A stretch of DNA of 64,000 nt from Tenrec ecaudatus. Its lineage: Eukaryota; Chordata; Mammalia; Afrosoricida; Tenrecidae. Position numbers and translations under genes: made by a program. The first letter of the stretch is position 1, and each line of letters begins with the position of its first letter. Below the pieces are notes generated by a model. It worked only from the letters and a program-made list of their open reading frames with translations, had not been told where the DNA came from and made no database searches. Positions 34,865 through 47,718 of the stretch are shown here, in pieces. The stretch lies in contig NC_134530.1 in the NCBI RefSeq assembly GCF_050624435.1, positions 143,942,721-144,006,720 on the forward strand, given 5' to 3'.

Positions 34865-36627
34865 TATTTTTCTTTTAAAAAAACATTTTATTAGGGACTC
34901 ATACAACTCTTATCAGAATTCATACATACATCAATGTAAAGCACATCTGTACATTCTTTGCCCTCATCATTTTCAAAGCATGTGTTCTCCACTTAAGCCC
35001 TTTGCATCAGATTCTCTTCTTTTTCCCCTTCCCTCCCCGCTCCCCCCTCCCTCATGAGCCCTTGATAATTTATAAATTATTATTTTGTCATATCTTGCCC
35101 TGTCCAACGTCTCCCTTCACCCACTTTTCTGTTGTCCGTCCCCCAGGGAGGAGGTCACATGTAGATCTTTGTAATCGGTTCCCTCTTTCCAACCCTCTAA
35201 CCTCTACCCTCCCAGTATTGCCACTCACACCCCTGGTCCTAAAAGTATCATCCACCCTGGATTCCCTGTGCCTCCAGCTCCTATCTGCACCAGTGTACAT
35301 CCTCTGCTCTATCCAGACATGCAAGGTAGAATTCGGAACATGGTAGTTGGTGGGTAGGAAGCATTTAGGAACTGGAGGAAAGCTGTAGTCTTCATCAGTA
35401 CTACATGGCACCCTGACTGACTCATCTCCTCCCCTAGACCCCTCTGTGAGGGGATCTCCAGTGGCCGACAAATGGGCTTGGGTCTCCACTCTGTACTTCC
35501 CCCTTCATTCACTATGGTAAGATTTATTTTTCTGATGATGCCTTCTGATGATGCCCTTCGGCACCTCGTGATCACACAGGCTGGTGTGCTTCTTCCATGT
35601 GGGCTTTGTTGCTTCTGAGCTAGATGGCCGTTTGTTCACCTTCAAGCCTTTAAGACCTCAGACAATATCTCTTTTGATAGCCGGGCACCATCAGCTTTCT
35701 TCACCACATTTGCTTGTTCATCCGCTTTGGCTTTAGTGGTTGTGTCGGGAGGGTGAGCATCATAGAATGCCAATTTAATAGAAGAAAGTATTCATGCATT
35801 GAGGGAGTGCTTGAGTAGAGGCCCAAGGTCCTTCTGCCACCTTAATACTAAACCTATAAATATAGACACATAGATCTATTTCCCCATCCTCATATATATT
35901 TGCATATATATATATATATATCTATATATGTCTTTGTCTAGACCTTTATAAATGCCTTTTGGCTCCTAGCTCTTTCCTCGATTTCCCTTGACTTTCCTCC
36001 TGCCCCACTATCATGCTCCGTCCCCACCTGGGTTACAGCTATACCTCTACGTTACCTTACCCTTGATCATTCCCTACCAGCCCTGCCACTCCCACCTCAC
36101 CACCAATTTGGATCCCATGTTGTTCCCTTGCCCCTGGGTTTGTTAACACCACTTCCTTACCCTCACCTCCCCCCACCCCAAGTCCCCCCGGAACTGTCGG
36201 TCCCGTTGTTTTTCCTCCAGATAGTTCATCCAGCCTATCTTATTTAGACAGACCTGCGGAGATAATAACATGCACAGAAACAAGATAGAGGAAAGCAAAG
36301 CAACAGTATACAACCAGACAACAAAACAACAACAACAAACCACTGACAAAGAACAAAACAAAACACATCAAGAAAGAAAAGCTTGTAATTAGTTCAAGGA
36401 TCGTTTGTTGGCCTTTAGGAGTGTTTTCCAGTCCAGTCTGTTGGGGCACCACGCCCTGGCCCCAGAGTCCACTTTCAGCATTCCCTGGGGACCTTGCTGC
36501 TCCATTCCCTTGCTGTTCCACTGCACTCCCCAAGTGCTTTGCCTCTGTGTGGTGGGATCAGGTCAGGTGCAATTCCCACACTGTGTCTCCGGTGCTGTCC
36601 CCCGCAGGGCCATGGCTCAGTGCCCCG
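34865..36627 (-). mobile_element. Long L1-type 3' tail with clean target-site duplication
   Basis: One antisense insertion of 1.76 kb, poly(A) side at 34865, bounded by a perfect 11-base duplication TAGTTAGTTAT at 34854-34864 and 36628-36638. It holds every block seen in the shorter copies, plus about 900 bases further 5', including an AT dinucleotide run near 35900 and an A/C-rich stretch near 36310. No ORF2 homology is visible, so it seems to be all 3' UTR. Confidence 0.9.
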
Positions 36628-36754
36628 TAGTTAGTTATAACAATAAAAACACTTTTCATAAGCTCAGCTTACATGTATCTAGATATCTACCAGGATAAAA
36701 TGTTATGGTAATTTACCTTCTGATCCTTCACCAGTTTTCCAAGGAGCCTTGCTG

Positions 36755-36920
36755 ATGGGCTGGTAGCTAAAAAGGTGGTTGGTTCCAGCCCCGCGGCTAC
36801 TCCTCAGGGAAAGGAGAGGCAGTCTGCTTCGGTAAAGTTCTGCAGTCTAGGAAACCCCATGGAGTCGATCTCTGTGCTATGGGGTCAATGTGAGTTGGAA
36901 TTGATGGCAGTGGAGGGCAC
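36755..36920 (+). mobile_element. AfroSINE
   Basis: TGATGGGCTGGTAGCTAAAA head, then GTGAGTTGGAATTGATGGCA end. Confidence 0.7.
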
Positions 36921-37234
36921 TCTGGTCAGAGCTGTTGTGGTTATCCGATTGATAAGATGCTGCAAACACGTGAGCGTGCTGTAGTTTCCATTGTTACTGC
37001 TCTTGAAAAGAATCACTGATTTTTGTTGAATTTTCTGGTGTCTTAGCTACAGTATGGTCCTTAAAATCTGTGAACCTAGCTCAATAACTTTTTGAGAACA
37101 GAGTAGTTATTGGAATAAAACGAGAAACACAAAACACCAAAAAAAATTCAGCTCAGTTACTAATAATATTGTAACCCATAATGTAATTCGGTGTAAAAGA
37201 TTTTACAAAACTGTTTGTTTGAATTCATATAATC

Positions 37235-37720
37235 TAAGACATGTTGCAGTTAAGCAATTCACAACGGTGTTGTTTGTTGTTGTTAAGTGCTGTCCTGTTG
37301 GTTCCCATAGTAACCCCAGGGACAACAGAGGGAACCACTGCCCGGGCCTGTGCCATCCTCACAATTGTTCTTAGGTCGGAGCCCATTGTTGCGGCCATGG
37401 GGTGCGTCCATCTGTGGAGGGCTTTCCTCATTTTCGCTGCCCTTTCCTTCCCGAGGCATGATGCCCTGCTCCACAGACTGGTCTCTGCTGAGAACATGTC
37501 TGCAGTGCACCAGACAAAGTCTCGCCATCCTGCGTTCTCCGGGGCAAGACACATCTGTTTGTTCTTTGACCTTCCATGCACTATCTTTTGCCAGTACCAT
37601 CATTCAAATAAATGCCTTGGTTCTTCCGCCGTTATCTCAGATGATTCCATGGTTTCAATGGATAACAAGCAGGCAGAGTCTGATCTGGTACCGGAGGAGG
37701 TCCATGGGACGGGGGCACTC
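37235..37720 (-). mobile_element. BovB-like RTE LINE, 3' end fragment
   Basis: Antisense RTE 3' region: CACTGCCCGGGCCTGTGCCA, GGAGCCCATTGTTGCGGCCA, then AAAGTCTCGCCATCCTGCG, in the order known for Afrotherian RTE copies. Confidence 0.7.
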
Positions 37721-38439
37721 TGAGTTACCACACTGGGGGACGCCAACTGCAGTATGCCACCGCAGACAGGCTAAGCACTCACCTTCTTGGAGAGAGCGTG
37801 CGGCTCCCGCTGCCCAGAGGTGCCTTGGAAAACCATGGCGGCTGACTCGTGAGAGGCCACGTGTTGGCTCTGCGTCAAGGGGTGGCCAGGAGCTGGGACC
37901 AACCACGTTAGGACTTGGCCGGAACTGAGCTTGGGGACAGAGGGGACCCCTTCCTTAGGGAGCATAAAGGGAGCGCCTCGGCGTTCCGACTTCACGGATT
38001 CTAGAATGCACATTTTCTTCAGTCAACATCTCTAAAATGAGGATACACCTTCCTTTTCCCCCTGTGTGAAACTCTCCACTTTCTTTGTCCTCCGCCACCT
38101 CCACCCCGCCTCCCTGCCTCACCCCGGTCCCTGGCCTCTTCATAGTTGGCAGTCTTGTCAATTGGTGTATAAACCACACTTCTTCTTGGTGTTTCCTTAC
38201 AATGTTAAATATTTATCTTTGTAAGATTGATTGAATTTTCTAAGCACAGTGCTCTCTAGCTTTGTCCGTGTCTAGCAGTGCTTAAGAGAGTTAACATTGG
38301 TTTTTATTTATTGATTTGTTTTCAGTCTTTATTTTTATTTATCTATTTATTTTTGGTTTTTATTTTTATTTATCTATTTATTTTTGGTTTTCATTTTTAA
38401 TGTGGTGGGGTTTTTTCTTTCAAATCCTTTGTTCTTAAG

Positions 38440-38765
38440 AAATCATTTTATTGGGGGCTCGTACAACTCTTATCACAACCCATACATCAATTGAATCAGG
38501 CATGTTTGTACATATGTTGTCCTCATTCTAGACAGGTACTTTCTATTGAGCCCTTGGTGTCAGCTCTTCCTCCCCTCACCCCCACCCTCATAATCCCACG
38601 GCAGAGTGTACATTGTGATTATTTTCATCTCTCACACCGACCGCTGTCTCCCTGCCCCCATGTTTTCTTTCGTTCTTCCCCCTGGAGAACGGTGTCTGGT
38701 TACGTGTCAATCATTGTGATCGGTTCCCCCTGAGGACTTACCTCCCAGTCCATGGTGGCACATTG
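38440..38765 (-). mobile_element. L1-type tail, older subfamily
   Basis: Antisense: ATTTTATTGGGGGCTCGTAC, then TCGGTTCCCCCTGAGG. Diverged from the younger tails, sharing only the end blocks. Confidence 0.7.
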
Positions 38766-38784
38766 CAGTTTATATCGTACTAAA

Positions 38785-38985
38785 AACTCACTGTCATCCA
38801 GTCCCCCAGACTCGTGGCCACCCTATAGGGCTGTGTACAACTGCCCGTGTGGGCTTCTGAGGCTTTAGAGCTTTATCGAAGTAGAAAGCCTCATCTTTCT
38901 GCCACGGAGCAGTTGGTGGTTTCAAACTGCCGACCTTGCCGTGAGCAGCCCCGTGCATAACCATGCCACCACCAGGGCTCCTAGT
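38785..38985 (-). mobile_element. AfroSINE
   Basis: GAAGTAGAAAGCCTCATCTT in the body and CATGCCACCACCAGGGCTCC at the head end. Confidence 0.9.
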
Positions 38986-38989
38986 TCAC

Positions 38990-41060
38990 AGCATAGGATT
39001 TTTTCTTGCGTGCTTGACCGTCACGATCGGTGCATCCTATAATCTAAGGCATTTTCGTTGCTATGGACTCTAGTCTGTGCCGTGTGGTCTCTCTCTGACG
39101 ACTGCTTTTTAAATTGCTGTCTGGCTCAGGGCAGACTTGCATAGTCCATGAATCTTTGTTAGTGTTAGCATTAAGGCTTCCTCCCTCCTTGGAAGTGAAC
39201 ATAGATCCAGGATGGTATCCACACGACTTCACAAAGGTCAGGAGACCGTTATCACAGCAGGCACGAGGCATTCAGGGGCCCTGCATGGGAGGTGGACAGG
39301 TAATAGTTCAGGGTCCTCATTGGCAGGGGCAGGTGTTTATTAACTAATCCAAAAATGTTTAATTTTTGCCAGTCATCATGACTTGGATGCTGGTATGCTA
39401 TCGGAGCTGGAAGAAGAACCCAGAGCAGCTGTTGGACCGAGTGGCCCATGGACGGCACGGTGGTGTTGGGTGCTGGTCCAGGAGAGTGCAATGCTTCGTG
39501 TGGCAGGTTTTTCAGAAATGGGATATCTCTGGGGTATCTCCACCCCACTCCTTGGCCACCCTAGATGACTAGGTGGCCAATCAGTGCCCTTCACCGTGAA
39601 TAACTAAGAACTTTCACACCTGCCCTGCTGACTCGACTCCCAGGGTGGCCCTGTGCATGCAGTAGCAGTGGTGTTGAAAGGGGCTGTACTCAACCACAGT
39701 CTAACCAAGGAAGTTCTTGTGTCAGCGGTTTATGTTCAGAATAAGAAGGGCCTGCATGTGGAAAGGCAGACCCAGGTATCCCCGGTCTGCTATGGCCATT
39801 CAGGGAGATGGTCTGGGTAGTTGTTTAACTTTTATTTTAAACAGAATGGAATAACCGTTGTCCCAGCTCTGCTGACCCAAAAGCAGTCACGGCTGACCTG
39901 GCCCACACAGCAGAATCACCTGGCGATCTCTGAATCCCGCCCCGCAGACCGTCTGGGGCAGCATCTCTGAGGGTGGTGGTATCAGTCTGCCTTCAGATCT
40001 CCCCAGGTGATTCTAGAAGAGTCTCTGGAGGGCCAGGGGTGTGGGGCCTGCTTTACAGCACCCACTGCCTCCTGGATCAGCCCACACACAGCACCTCTGA
40101 GCTTCACATTTTCCAGATCCTCGCAAGGGCGGCTGCTCTGCCCTTGGAGACACCTCCACAGCTCAGCTGCAAGCTCAGCTCAGCGGAGTTCCCGCATCAT
40201 CGCGGGCTCTGCAGGTCTCGGTTCCTGTAGACGCTCGTAGGCGTGGACTAAACAGACCTTCGGAGCGGGAGCCCTGCCGCCCCATGCTGGGGCCCCTCAT
40301 GGGCTGGCTGTAATAGGACAGAGCTTTGGCGTTTTGATCCCACCTGCCGTTCTGAGAACCCAGTGGGGAAATCCCTTGAGTGCACCTGAGACCCTCTGAT
40401 GTCACCTCAAACACGGTTCCGTGCCCCTGGGAAAGAGCTGGGATTAGCAGCCTGTGGGCATTGTTCTTCTGACCCGCGCGCCCTTTCCCAGCGTGTGTGT
40501 TACAGGTCTGCAACAAACAGCCCCAAAGCTTACTGTGCGCCCCTGGCTGTTCTCATGGGTTCGTCGGAAAAGCAGCAGAAAGCTGTGGCCCAGAGCCCAG
40601 GTGGAACGAAAGGGAACATTGAGTGGTGTGGTTACCCAGGAGGAGCGATCGATGGTTCAGGAGGGCCCCCCTCTTCCTCAGCAAGTGCCCCAGCTTTTCC
40701 CTCTGAGGCCTGGGGGCAGGTAACAGGTCCCTCACACCCAAGTGAGCTTCACTGGCCCTGGGTGTTGGAAGAACTGCGCATGCGGGCAGACTCTAGGAAT
40801 CAAGGGAGCTGGGAAGTCATGTCCTTGAATTCTGTTGGGTTGAATCCCACATGTCCTTCACACTGGCATCACGAGAATCAAGTAAAGCCTACAACAGGAA
40901 GAGGACACACACATTCCTAGCTTTCGGTGGACCCTGAAAACGCCTCCATAGATGAATGTTCAAGGGATGCTCCTAGCAACCAGGCGTTTTCTCTGTCCGG
41001 GTGCGCTGGAATGTTGTTTCTTTGGGGATCCCACAGGAGCAGTTCTCCGAGGGATTATGA
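38990..41060. other. Intergenic, no recognised gene
   Basis: Mostly unique-looking sequence. No exon with homology was found on either strand. Confidence 0.4.
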
Positions 41061-41065
41061 CCAGG

Positions 41066-41728
41066 TGTGTTAGACGGTGTTCTCTAGAGAAACAAAACCA
41101 GGACACACACACACACACACACACATATATAATAGGATTATACAGTGAGAACAAATATAATGACTAATTAGTCCACACAACAGTACAGAGGGCTCCGTTC
41201 AACTCACTTTCGTGGAACTGTTAATATACTGAAGGTCCTTCATTGAATTTAGGACAGTTCAAGGTCAAGGAAGCAGACAGTGGAGGCTTCCCTCAGGCAA
41301 GACAGGCAGAGTCTGCCCCCCAGGCAGCAGACAGCAGGGTGGGAAAGCAACAATCAGTAGCTCGGGAGCTTAGTGAAGCAAGCCCCTATGGGAATCTCAA
41401 ACTCAAAAGGTGCACAAAGACAGGATCCACCAGCCCCAAGGCCAAGTGATGTGTGCACCAGCAGCATGGCGAAACAGGTCTCGAAGGTGCCTCAAGTTCT
41501 AGCAACACGGTCCACGGGTTGGCTTGGCCCACAGGTAGTGCAACACACAGTTGAGGCCAAGAACTAGCTTAAGCATGCTGATCAGATCACCAGGGAGGAA
41601 GAGAGAGGGGATGACAGCTGCCCCAAAGTATTATATCTCGGTGACCCTCCAATCAAGCGTGACCTGATTAAACTCTGCCCACATGTTCCTATGGTGGCCT
41701 AGTTGGCACCATAAATCTAACTAACACA
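41066..41728. mobile_element. Solo LTR fossil, possibly ERVL/MaLR-type
   Basis: Begins TG and ends CA, with short inverted ends TGTGTTAG and CTAACACA, flanked by a perfect 5-base direct repeat CCAGG (41061-41065 and 41729-41733). A CA/TA microsatellite lies near its left end. No internal retroviral region is present. The 5-base duplication suits an ERV3/MaLR-type element, but the family is not certain. Confidence 0.65.
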
Positions 41729-42279
41729 CCAGGACTGGGTCATGTTACCTGCTCTTTCTCCACCCACAGCCCCTACCCCTACTGCACCTCCCCCAAATAT
41801 AATCCCCACACTGTAAAGGTCACTTATTTTGAAGCACGCAATCCAGTGGATTTTAATCTAGGCATGGAATCTGCTATCAGCGTCACAATGTTAGAATCTT
41901 CTCAGGGGCCTTGTTAAAATGTAGATTCTGACTCAGTATATCCTTGATGGAAATTAACATTCTCAGCAAGTGTTGTCAAAGCCCCTGTCCTGACCTCTCT
42001 GTGAGCATAATCCCTTTTGGGAATGGGCTGTCTTTGTTGTGTTCAGGCTGATTGCCAGGCCTGCCCAGGGCAGCCAGGCAGGTCCGAGGAAAAGGGGCAC
42101 CCCAGTTTCCCTTCTGATCCACGATGGTAGGCGAATCTACCCGGCAGGGAAATTGGGAGGTTTTCTAGTCTGATAGTCTGTGGCGCCACAGGGCGGCAGG
42201 TTAAGCCCACCAACCCCGCCCCTGAGAAAGGCCTGAGAGCTGCCCCTGTGCAGGGACGGCCAGGAAGGCCTGCAGGGCT

Positions 42280-42370
42280 GTTGTGTTAGACAGGGTTCTA
42301 ACACAACAGAGACAAAACCAGATTGCTGGCACAATAAATTATCGCAGCCGTCCACCTGGCCATGGAGTCT
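42280..42370. mobile_element. LTR fragment, same kind as 41066-41728
   Basis: Starts TTGTGTTAGACAGGGTTCTA with the adjacent AGACAAAACCAG block, then loses similarity. Confidence 0.45.
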
Positions 42371-42608
42371 CTAGACAGGTTGGTGCACAGAAGCAGCACA
42401 GAGCCCCAAAGAGGACAGGAAATTAGAAGTGCCCTTACCAGGCCAGAAACCACAGGGAGACTGATAAGGCCCATCCCTTACCCACCTCAGATGTCTGTCT
42501 GTCTGGTCTGATTGCTGGCTGTGCCTGCAGTGGGAAGTACTAGCTCCCTCATGAGACAGCAGACCCTGAGCACCAGCCTTGTTTTCTCCACCCTCAGGGC
42601 CTGAACAG

Positions 42609-42726
42609 AGTCTCTTTCTTCCCTCCTTCCTTCCTTCCTTCCTTCCTTCCTTCCTTCCTTCCTTCCTTCCTTCCTTCCTTCCTTCCTTCCTCCCTCCCTC
42701 CCTCCCTCCCTTCCTTCCTTCCTTTT
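42609..42726. repeat. (TTCC)n microsatellite
   Basis: About 115 bases of CTTC/TTCC units with a short CCCT-rich block near the right side. Confidence 0.97.
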
Positions 42727-42799
42727 TCGCCATTCCCTTCCCAAAGGCCTTAGGCCACTCTCTCCACCCCAACCCCGACCCCACTGCATCCTAGCCCTT

Positions 42800-45700
42800 T
42801 AAACCCTTACTTTCCACTGTCCTCCAGCCAAGACCCCTCCCAGCCTCACCACCTATCTTGCTTCTGTACTGAAGGCACCCAGCCTGTCCGGCTTCTAATG
42901 CCATCTCCCCTCCAAGGAGCTGCCTGGATGCCTGCTCTCACCTGTCTGATCCCCAGGGGAAGGCTGAGCCACACCTGCTGTGCCGCCTGAACTGGGGCAG
43001 GTTGTGGTAGTGGTTGACTGGGTGTGGGGTAGACGTGGTGTCCAGGGCAACGGCTGGGTGGATGGAGATGTCAGTATAAAGAGAGTGAGATGGTTTCTTG
43101 TTCATTTCTGTCCCCTCTTCATGACCCTACCTTCCCCACTGTGGGGATCGCTATGGAAGGGACGACCCTTCGACACCTGACACCCTCATTATGAAGCTTC
43201 CACGAGGCCCTGGGTGTGGTTCTGAGGGCGTTGGACCAGTGGAGAGGGAGCTGGGCAGTCCACAGGGGTGTCGGGTCCTGTCGCCCTCACCCAGCAGCTC
43301 TCGCTGCCTCTCCTGTCCCTCTGCTTTGTTCTCACGATAAATCTCAACAGAGCAGGTCCCTTGGGTCACCACTGTTGCTTTATGTGGACTTTGCCAAATC
43401 AGAGCATGCATTCATTGCGAAGAGAATTCATGTCCCATTGGCTGCTTTATTTCTGATGTCTACACCCACACCAAACTCACTGCCATCGAGTCCAGCTGAC
43501 TCATGCGGACCCCTTGTGGGTTTCCGAGACTATCACCCGAGGAGGTGCTGGTGGTTTCGAACTCCCAACCTTGTGGATCGCAGCCCAGCGAGTAACCACT
43601 ACACCACCAAGGTCCCTCACACAGTAAATGTTCGAGTAAAGTTGGCAACCCGAGAGCGGTCTCTCTAGGTAAGGCCCCGCCAAATTCTGCAGTCCTGGTT
43701 GAGATTGAGAACCCCAGGCACAGCTCCCTCTGCCACCAGGAAGATAGCTCAACCCGTGTCCGAAGATGTTCAACCAGCCTGTCTGACTCCTCGGAGTAAA
43801 CCACCCCCGGAGCTCAGAAGGGCGGCATTTGCCAAGACAGAGTTCAGAAGGGTTGGGTGAGAAAAGAATGGAAACGGGGGAACGGGGTTAAGTGTGGGTG
43901 TGCCCGGGGAGTCCAGTCACTGACATAACATGTGAATGAGTATTTGATGGACTGCTGATGGGGTTTGTCAACTTTCTCCCCATTTCACAATAAAAAGGTG
44001 TTTTTAATGTGAAGATTAAAAGACAAACACGTCCGCATTCTGAAGGAATGCACCATCGGTTCACTCTAGCTTCAGTGACACTAAGTCCCAGTGTCTGGTT
44101 GAACACCTGGACCGAGGCGGACGGGCCTAGCTTGCTGGGTCCAAATGGAGCAGGTCTGGGAGGCCAGGAGGCGGGATGGGCGTCCACCCAGGGTCAGCGC
44201 TCAGTGGAGAAGTGGGGACGGGCAGCTTCCTGAGGCCGAGGCCAGAGGGGGCAGCGGGGTCTTGTTGAGGCAGCCTTCAGCCTTGACACAGAGCAGAGTC
44301 TTATTGGAGTGTGCCCAGATGGGCTCTGCCTGCAGTGCCCTTCCTGCAGTTTTTAACTCCAAAGGGGGGAAGAGGAGGAACACTAAAGGTATTGAAGAAG
44401 TAAACGATCCATTTCAGCAGCTCAGATGCCACCAGGACTCCTCGTGAGCGATACTATTAAGAAAAAGTTTGTGAGAATTACCGAAACGTGACACGGAAGC
44501 ATGATGAGCATGTGCCGTCGGCAACATAAGGCACTGACAGACCTGCTCGAAATAGGATTGCTACAAACCCTGCTTTCATAAAAACGCAACAGCTGGAAAT
44601 CTCAGTAAAGGAAAGACACTAAAACGGGGTATGCCTGTACCTCGTCACAGAGGATCTGCCTTACCTGTCCATCGCGTGATCCCACCTCACGGTGCCCTGC
44701 CTGAAGCTCTGAGGCTGGAGGTCTTTATGGGAACATGTAGCCCTCCTCTTTGTCCTACAGGTGGCTGGTCACAGTCACAGATTTCCAGGGCAGAATAGGA
44801 GACCGGCTTTGAAGGACAACCGTCATCTCTCCCACACACCAACGGGCATGACAGTCCATCAAAAGCAAGTCCAAGTCCAGGAGGAACCTTGGGCTTCGGC
44901 CAGTGGTCTAAAGCAGGCGGGCTTGAGTCTACGGTCTTAGAGACAGTATCTTCTCTGAAGACAGACCTGAGAGGACTTGACCTAACATTTCAGATTCTTT
45001 GTGCTCAAACAGAAGGAAGTTATTGGAAAGATCGGGCGGCTCATTGCATCTCGGGGAGGAGAGGGGCTGTCAAGGAATGTACTTGACAAGCCAATTTTGG
45101 GTTCAAACACTAGAAAGTTGTCAATGGCTGATTTTGCAGAATTCCATTGCTGGGCCTCTGTTCTAAAGAGGCTCTGGGTGGACGTAGGCTTCCAACCTTT
45201 TAGTCAGCAGCCACCATTTGCACCACTCAGAGACAACTCCTTAATGATTCAAAAAAATCCGAAAGTCACTGCCTTCGAGTCAATTCCATGACACTATAGG
45301 AGTGGGTACACCTGCTCTGGCGGGTTTCAGAGACTCCAACTGTGTACAGGAGTTGAGTGTCACTACCGGAGAGGTGAGTGGGAAGCAGCCCAGGTGGAAA
45401 ACAAACTCCAGCAACCTCCTTTGCCACAGTTAGGACCATGCTTTCTGGCAAGAAACACTTTAATCCGCCCAGAGAATAAAACAGAAGGGAACCAGAGCAT
45501 GATTACAATCCATGTGTGTAAAGTCAATTTGTAAGTGTCAGGGCCCTCAAAGGCTGCTTTCTCCCACTCGGACCCGATTGGGCAGGGGTCTGTGGTTGGC
45601 AATAGGACAAGATTGAAAACAGCCTTGGCAGTTCCTTTAAATCCACCTCACCTGGCTGGTTGCGTATTGCTGCCAATTCATGCCTGGCGTCCCGGGGAAT

Positions 45701-46350
45701 GTGAAGTGTTCTGGCTAACGTCGGTTTGCAGTGAGGTGGTGGGTCGGCCATGCTGAGGACACACGTCTTAGTCGGATGCAAGGCGATCCTGAGTGTGCAC
45801 TTCCCCACTTTTGCTCATCAGCGCTTGTCTCTGACCGTTGACCATCGCCTCTGGGAATCCCTCCGGGCCTCTCTCTGCGTGAATATGCTATTGCGGTATC
45901 TTTCTCCAGCAGTCAGCTAAGGCGTTTGCTGGGTCTTGGGCCAGCATATGATCTTCAGCTTCTACGTAGCAGGGTCCTTCAGAGACAAGACCTTCAGAAT
46001 GTTATTCTTGGGTTTTTGTCATTCAAGTTTTAGAGAGTTTTGTCTACGTTAGAAACTTCTTTCTTCCAGAGCATTCCAAATCAGTGGACTACACCCCCCA
46101 AAAGCATCTGTACACAATGTTTGTAATAGCTTGCAGTCGAGGATAGGTGCATATCCTCTCTATATGCCTTATTTAAGCGTACACTGATGTAGGAACATAC
46201 AAATACATAATACTTCCAAGTTTTAACTTGATATCTAAAATGCAAACAGGTTAGGTGACGTGGCACCAGCTCCGACTAGAATTCAGTTGGTCATTCAAGC
46301 AACTCTCATGATTTTATACAGAAGCAGAAAACCCCACCTCTGGTTCTCTG
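42800..46350. other. Intergenic, two AfroSINE pieces, otherwise nothing recognised
   Basis: Antisense AfroSINE at about 43470-43620 (CACTGCCATCGAGTCCAGCT to CTACACCACCAAGG) and an AfroSINE end fragment near 45255-45300. No exon seen. Confidence 0.5.
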
Positions 46351-46354
46351 TCCG

Positions 46355-46800
46355 GTTGTTAGGTACGGTGAAGTCAGTTGTCACACAATGCCCGGATGTG
46401 CAGCAGAGCAATACTCCGCTGTGTCCTGTGCCGCCCTTCCATCGGTTGTTCTGTCGGAGCCATTGTTACAGCCTGGTGCCCACCCATCTCCCTGAAGGCC
46501 TTCCCCCTTTCCACCGACACTCGATTTACCAAACACGATGTCCCTTTTCAGGGACCGGGGTCCCCTGAGAACCTATTCAAAGCATGTAAGACCAAGTCTC
46601 ACAGACCTTGCTCCCATGGAGCCCTCTGGATGTCCTTCTCCCACTGCCTAAAGGGCTTGTTCTTCCAGCAGTTCAAGGTGCTTTCAGTCTCCTGCACCAG
46701 CACCGTCCTCCCAGGGCATCTGCTCTTCTTCGGTCTTCCGTATCCACTGTCTGGCTTTCACACGCACGGTGTTACTTTGATAAAGAAGTAGAACCCCCCA
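46355..46800 (-). mobile_element. BovB-like RTE LINE, 3' end fragment
   Basis: Antisense, same layout as 37235-37720: TGTGCCGCCCTTCCATCGG, GGAGCCATTGTTACAGCCTG, CAGGGACCGGGGTCCCCTGA. Confidence 0.7.
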
Positions 46801-47718
46801 TCTCTTGTGCTATAGAGCCCTGTGATTCGTAGCGATTACCAGAGAGGGGGAGGCAGGGGGCAGATGGTGGGGGTGGGGTGGTGGTGGCTGAGACTCCTCC
46901 TCTGTGGAGGCTGCTTGCCTCCTGACTTGCCTTTTATCTCTTTTAAGTTCTTCTCCCGACCTAGAAGCAGAAACTTTGATGTGGTGAATGGGGGAGGTGG
47001 GGGGGTGGGGTGGGGTGGGGTGGAGTGACACGATTCCCTCCCAAATGAGTCAGCAAACTCCAGTAAACTTGTGCTTCATTTGCTTATCTAACACTGGCTG
47101 GGACTCACCTCAGATCCCCTGACCTCAGCAGGGACACCAACCCTGAACCCTCTAGCAGTTACACTGTGCCTTGGGGGCAAGGTGACTGGCATAGCAATTC
47201 AGGGTAATTGCACCCAAGTAGAAACTGCCCCTGTCCTCCAAGCTCACCCCACTGACTACAGAAGGGGCAGCAAGCTCCTTGATTCTGGAGAGGGTGCAGG
47301 CAAGAGGGAGAGAGGGGAGCCCCTGGCCATCAGGCCCGATTCTGCCCTTCAGCAGCAGCAGAAGTCTGGTGGTCTCTGCGCTTCAAGGTGATCAATATGA
47401 CATCTCGAAGGAACCAGTACCTGACGCACGCGCTCTTACTCCCTGCCAGCCTTGCTGCCCACCTCGCAGCGCCCTCCGGGGATCCTCGACTCCACCCCCA
47501 ATCAGGGAAACACCCAGTGTGGTCCATCAGCGGTGGTTCCCTCCTGCCTGGGGAACCTGCAGTTTCAGACCCAACCACTGTCCCTCAGTCCAAGTCCTGC
47601 TGCCCACTGGCCGGAGGTCAGCTCCATCCCGAGAGGGACAGTTTAGGAAACTTTACCTCGGAGCGACTGTTCTTTTTAGGTCCTTTGGGGCCTTAAACCA
47701 CATCCCCAGGGGCTAGGA

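Noticed and set aside
36240-36533. Hydrophobic 97-codon frame resembling a membrane protein
   Set aside because: It is antisense-tail sequence of the L1 3' UTR, rich in TTG/TTT repeats.
42371-42784. Open frame with repeated KEGR units
   Set aside because: It is the translation of the (TTCC)n microsatellite.
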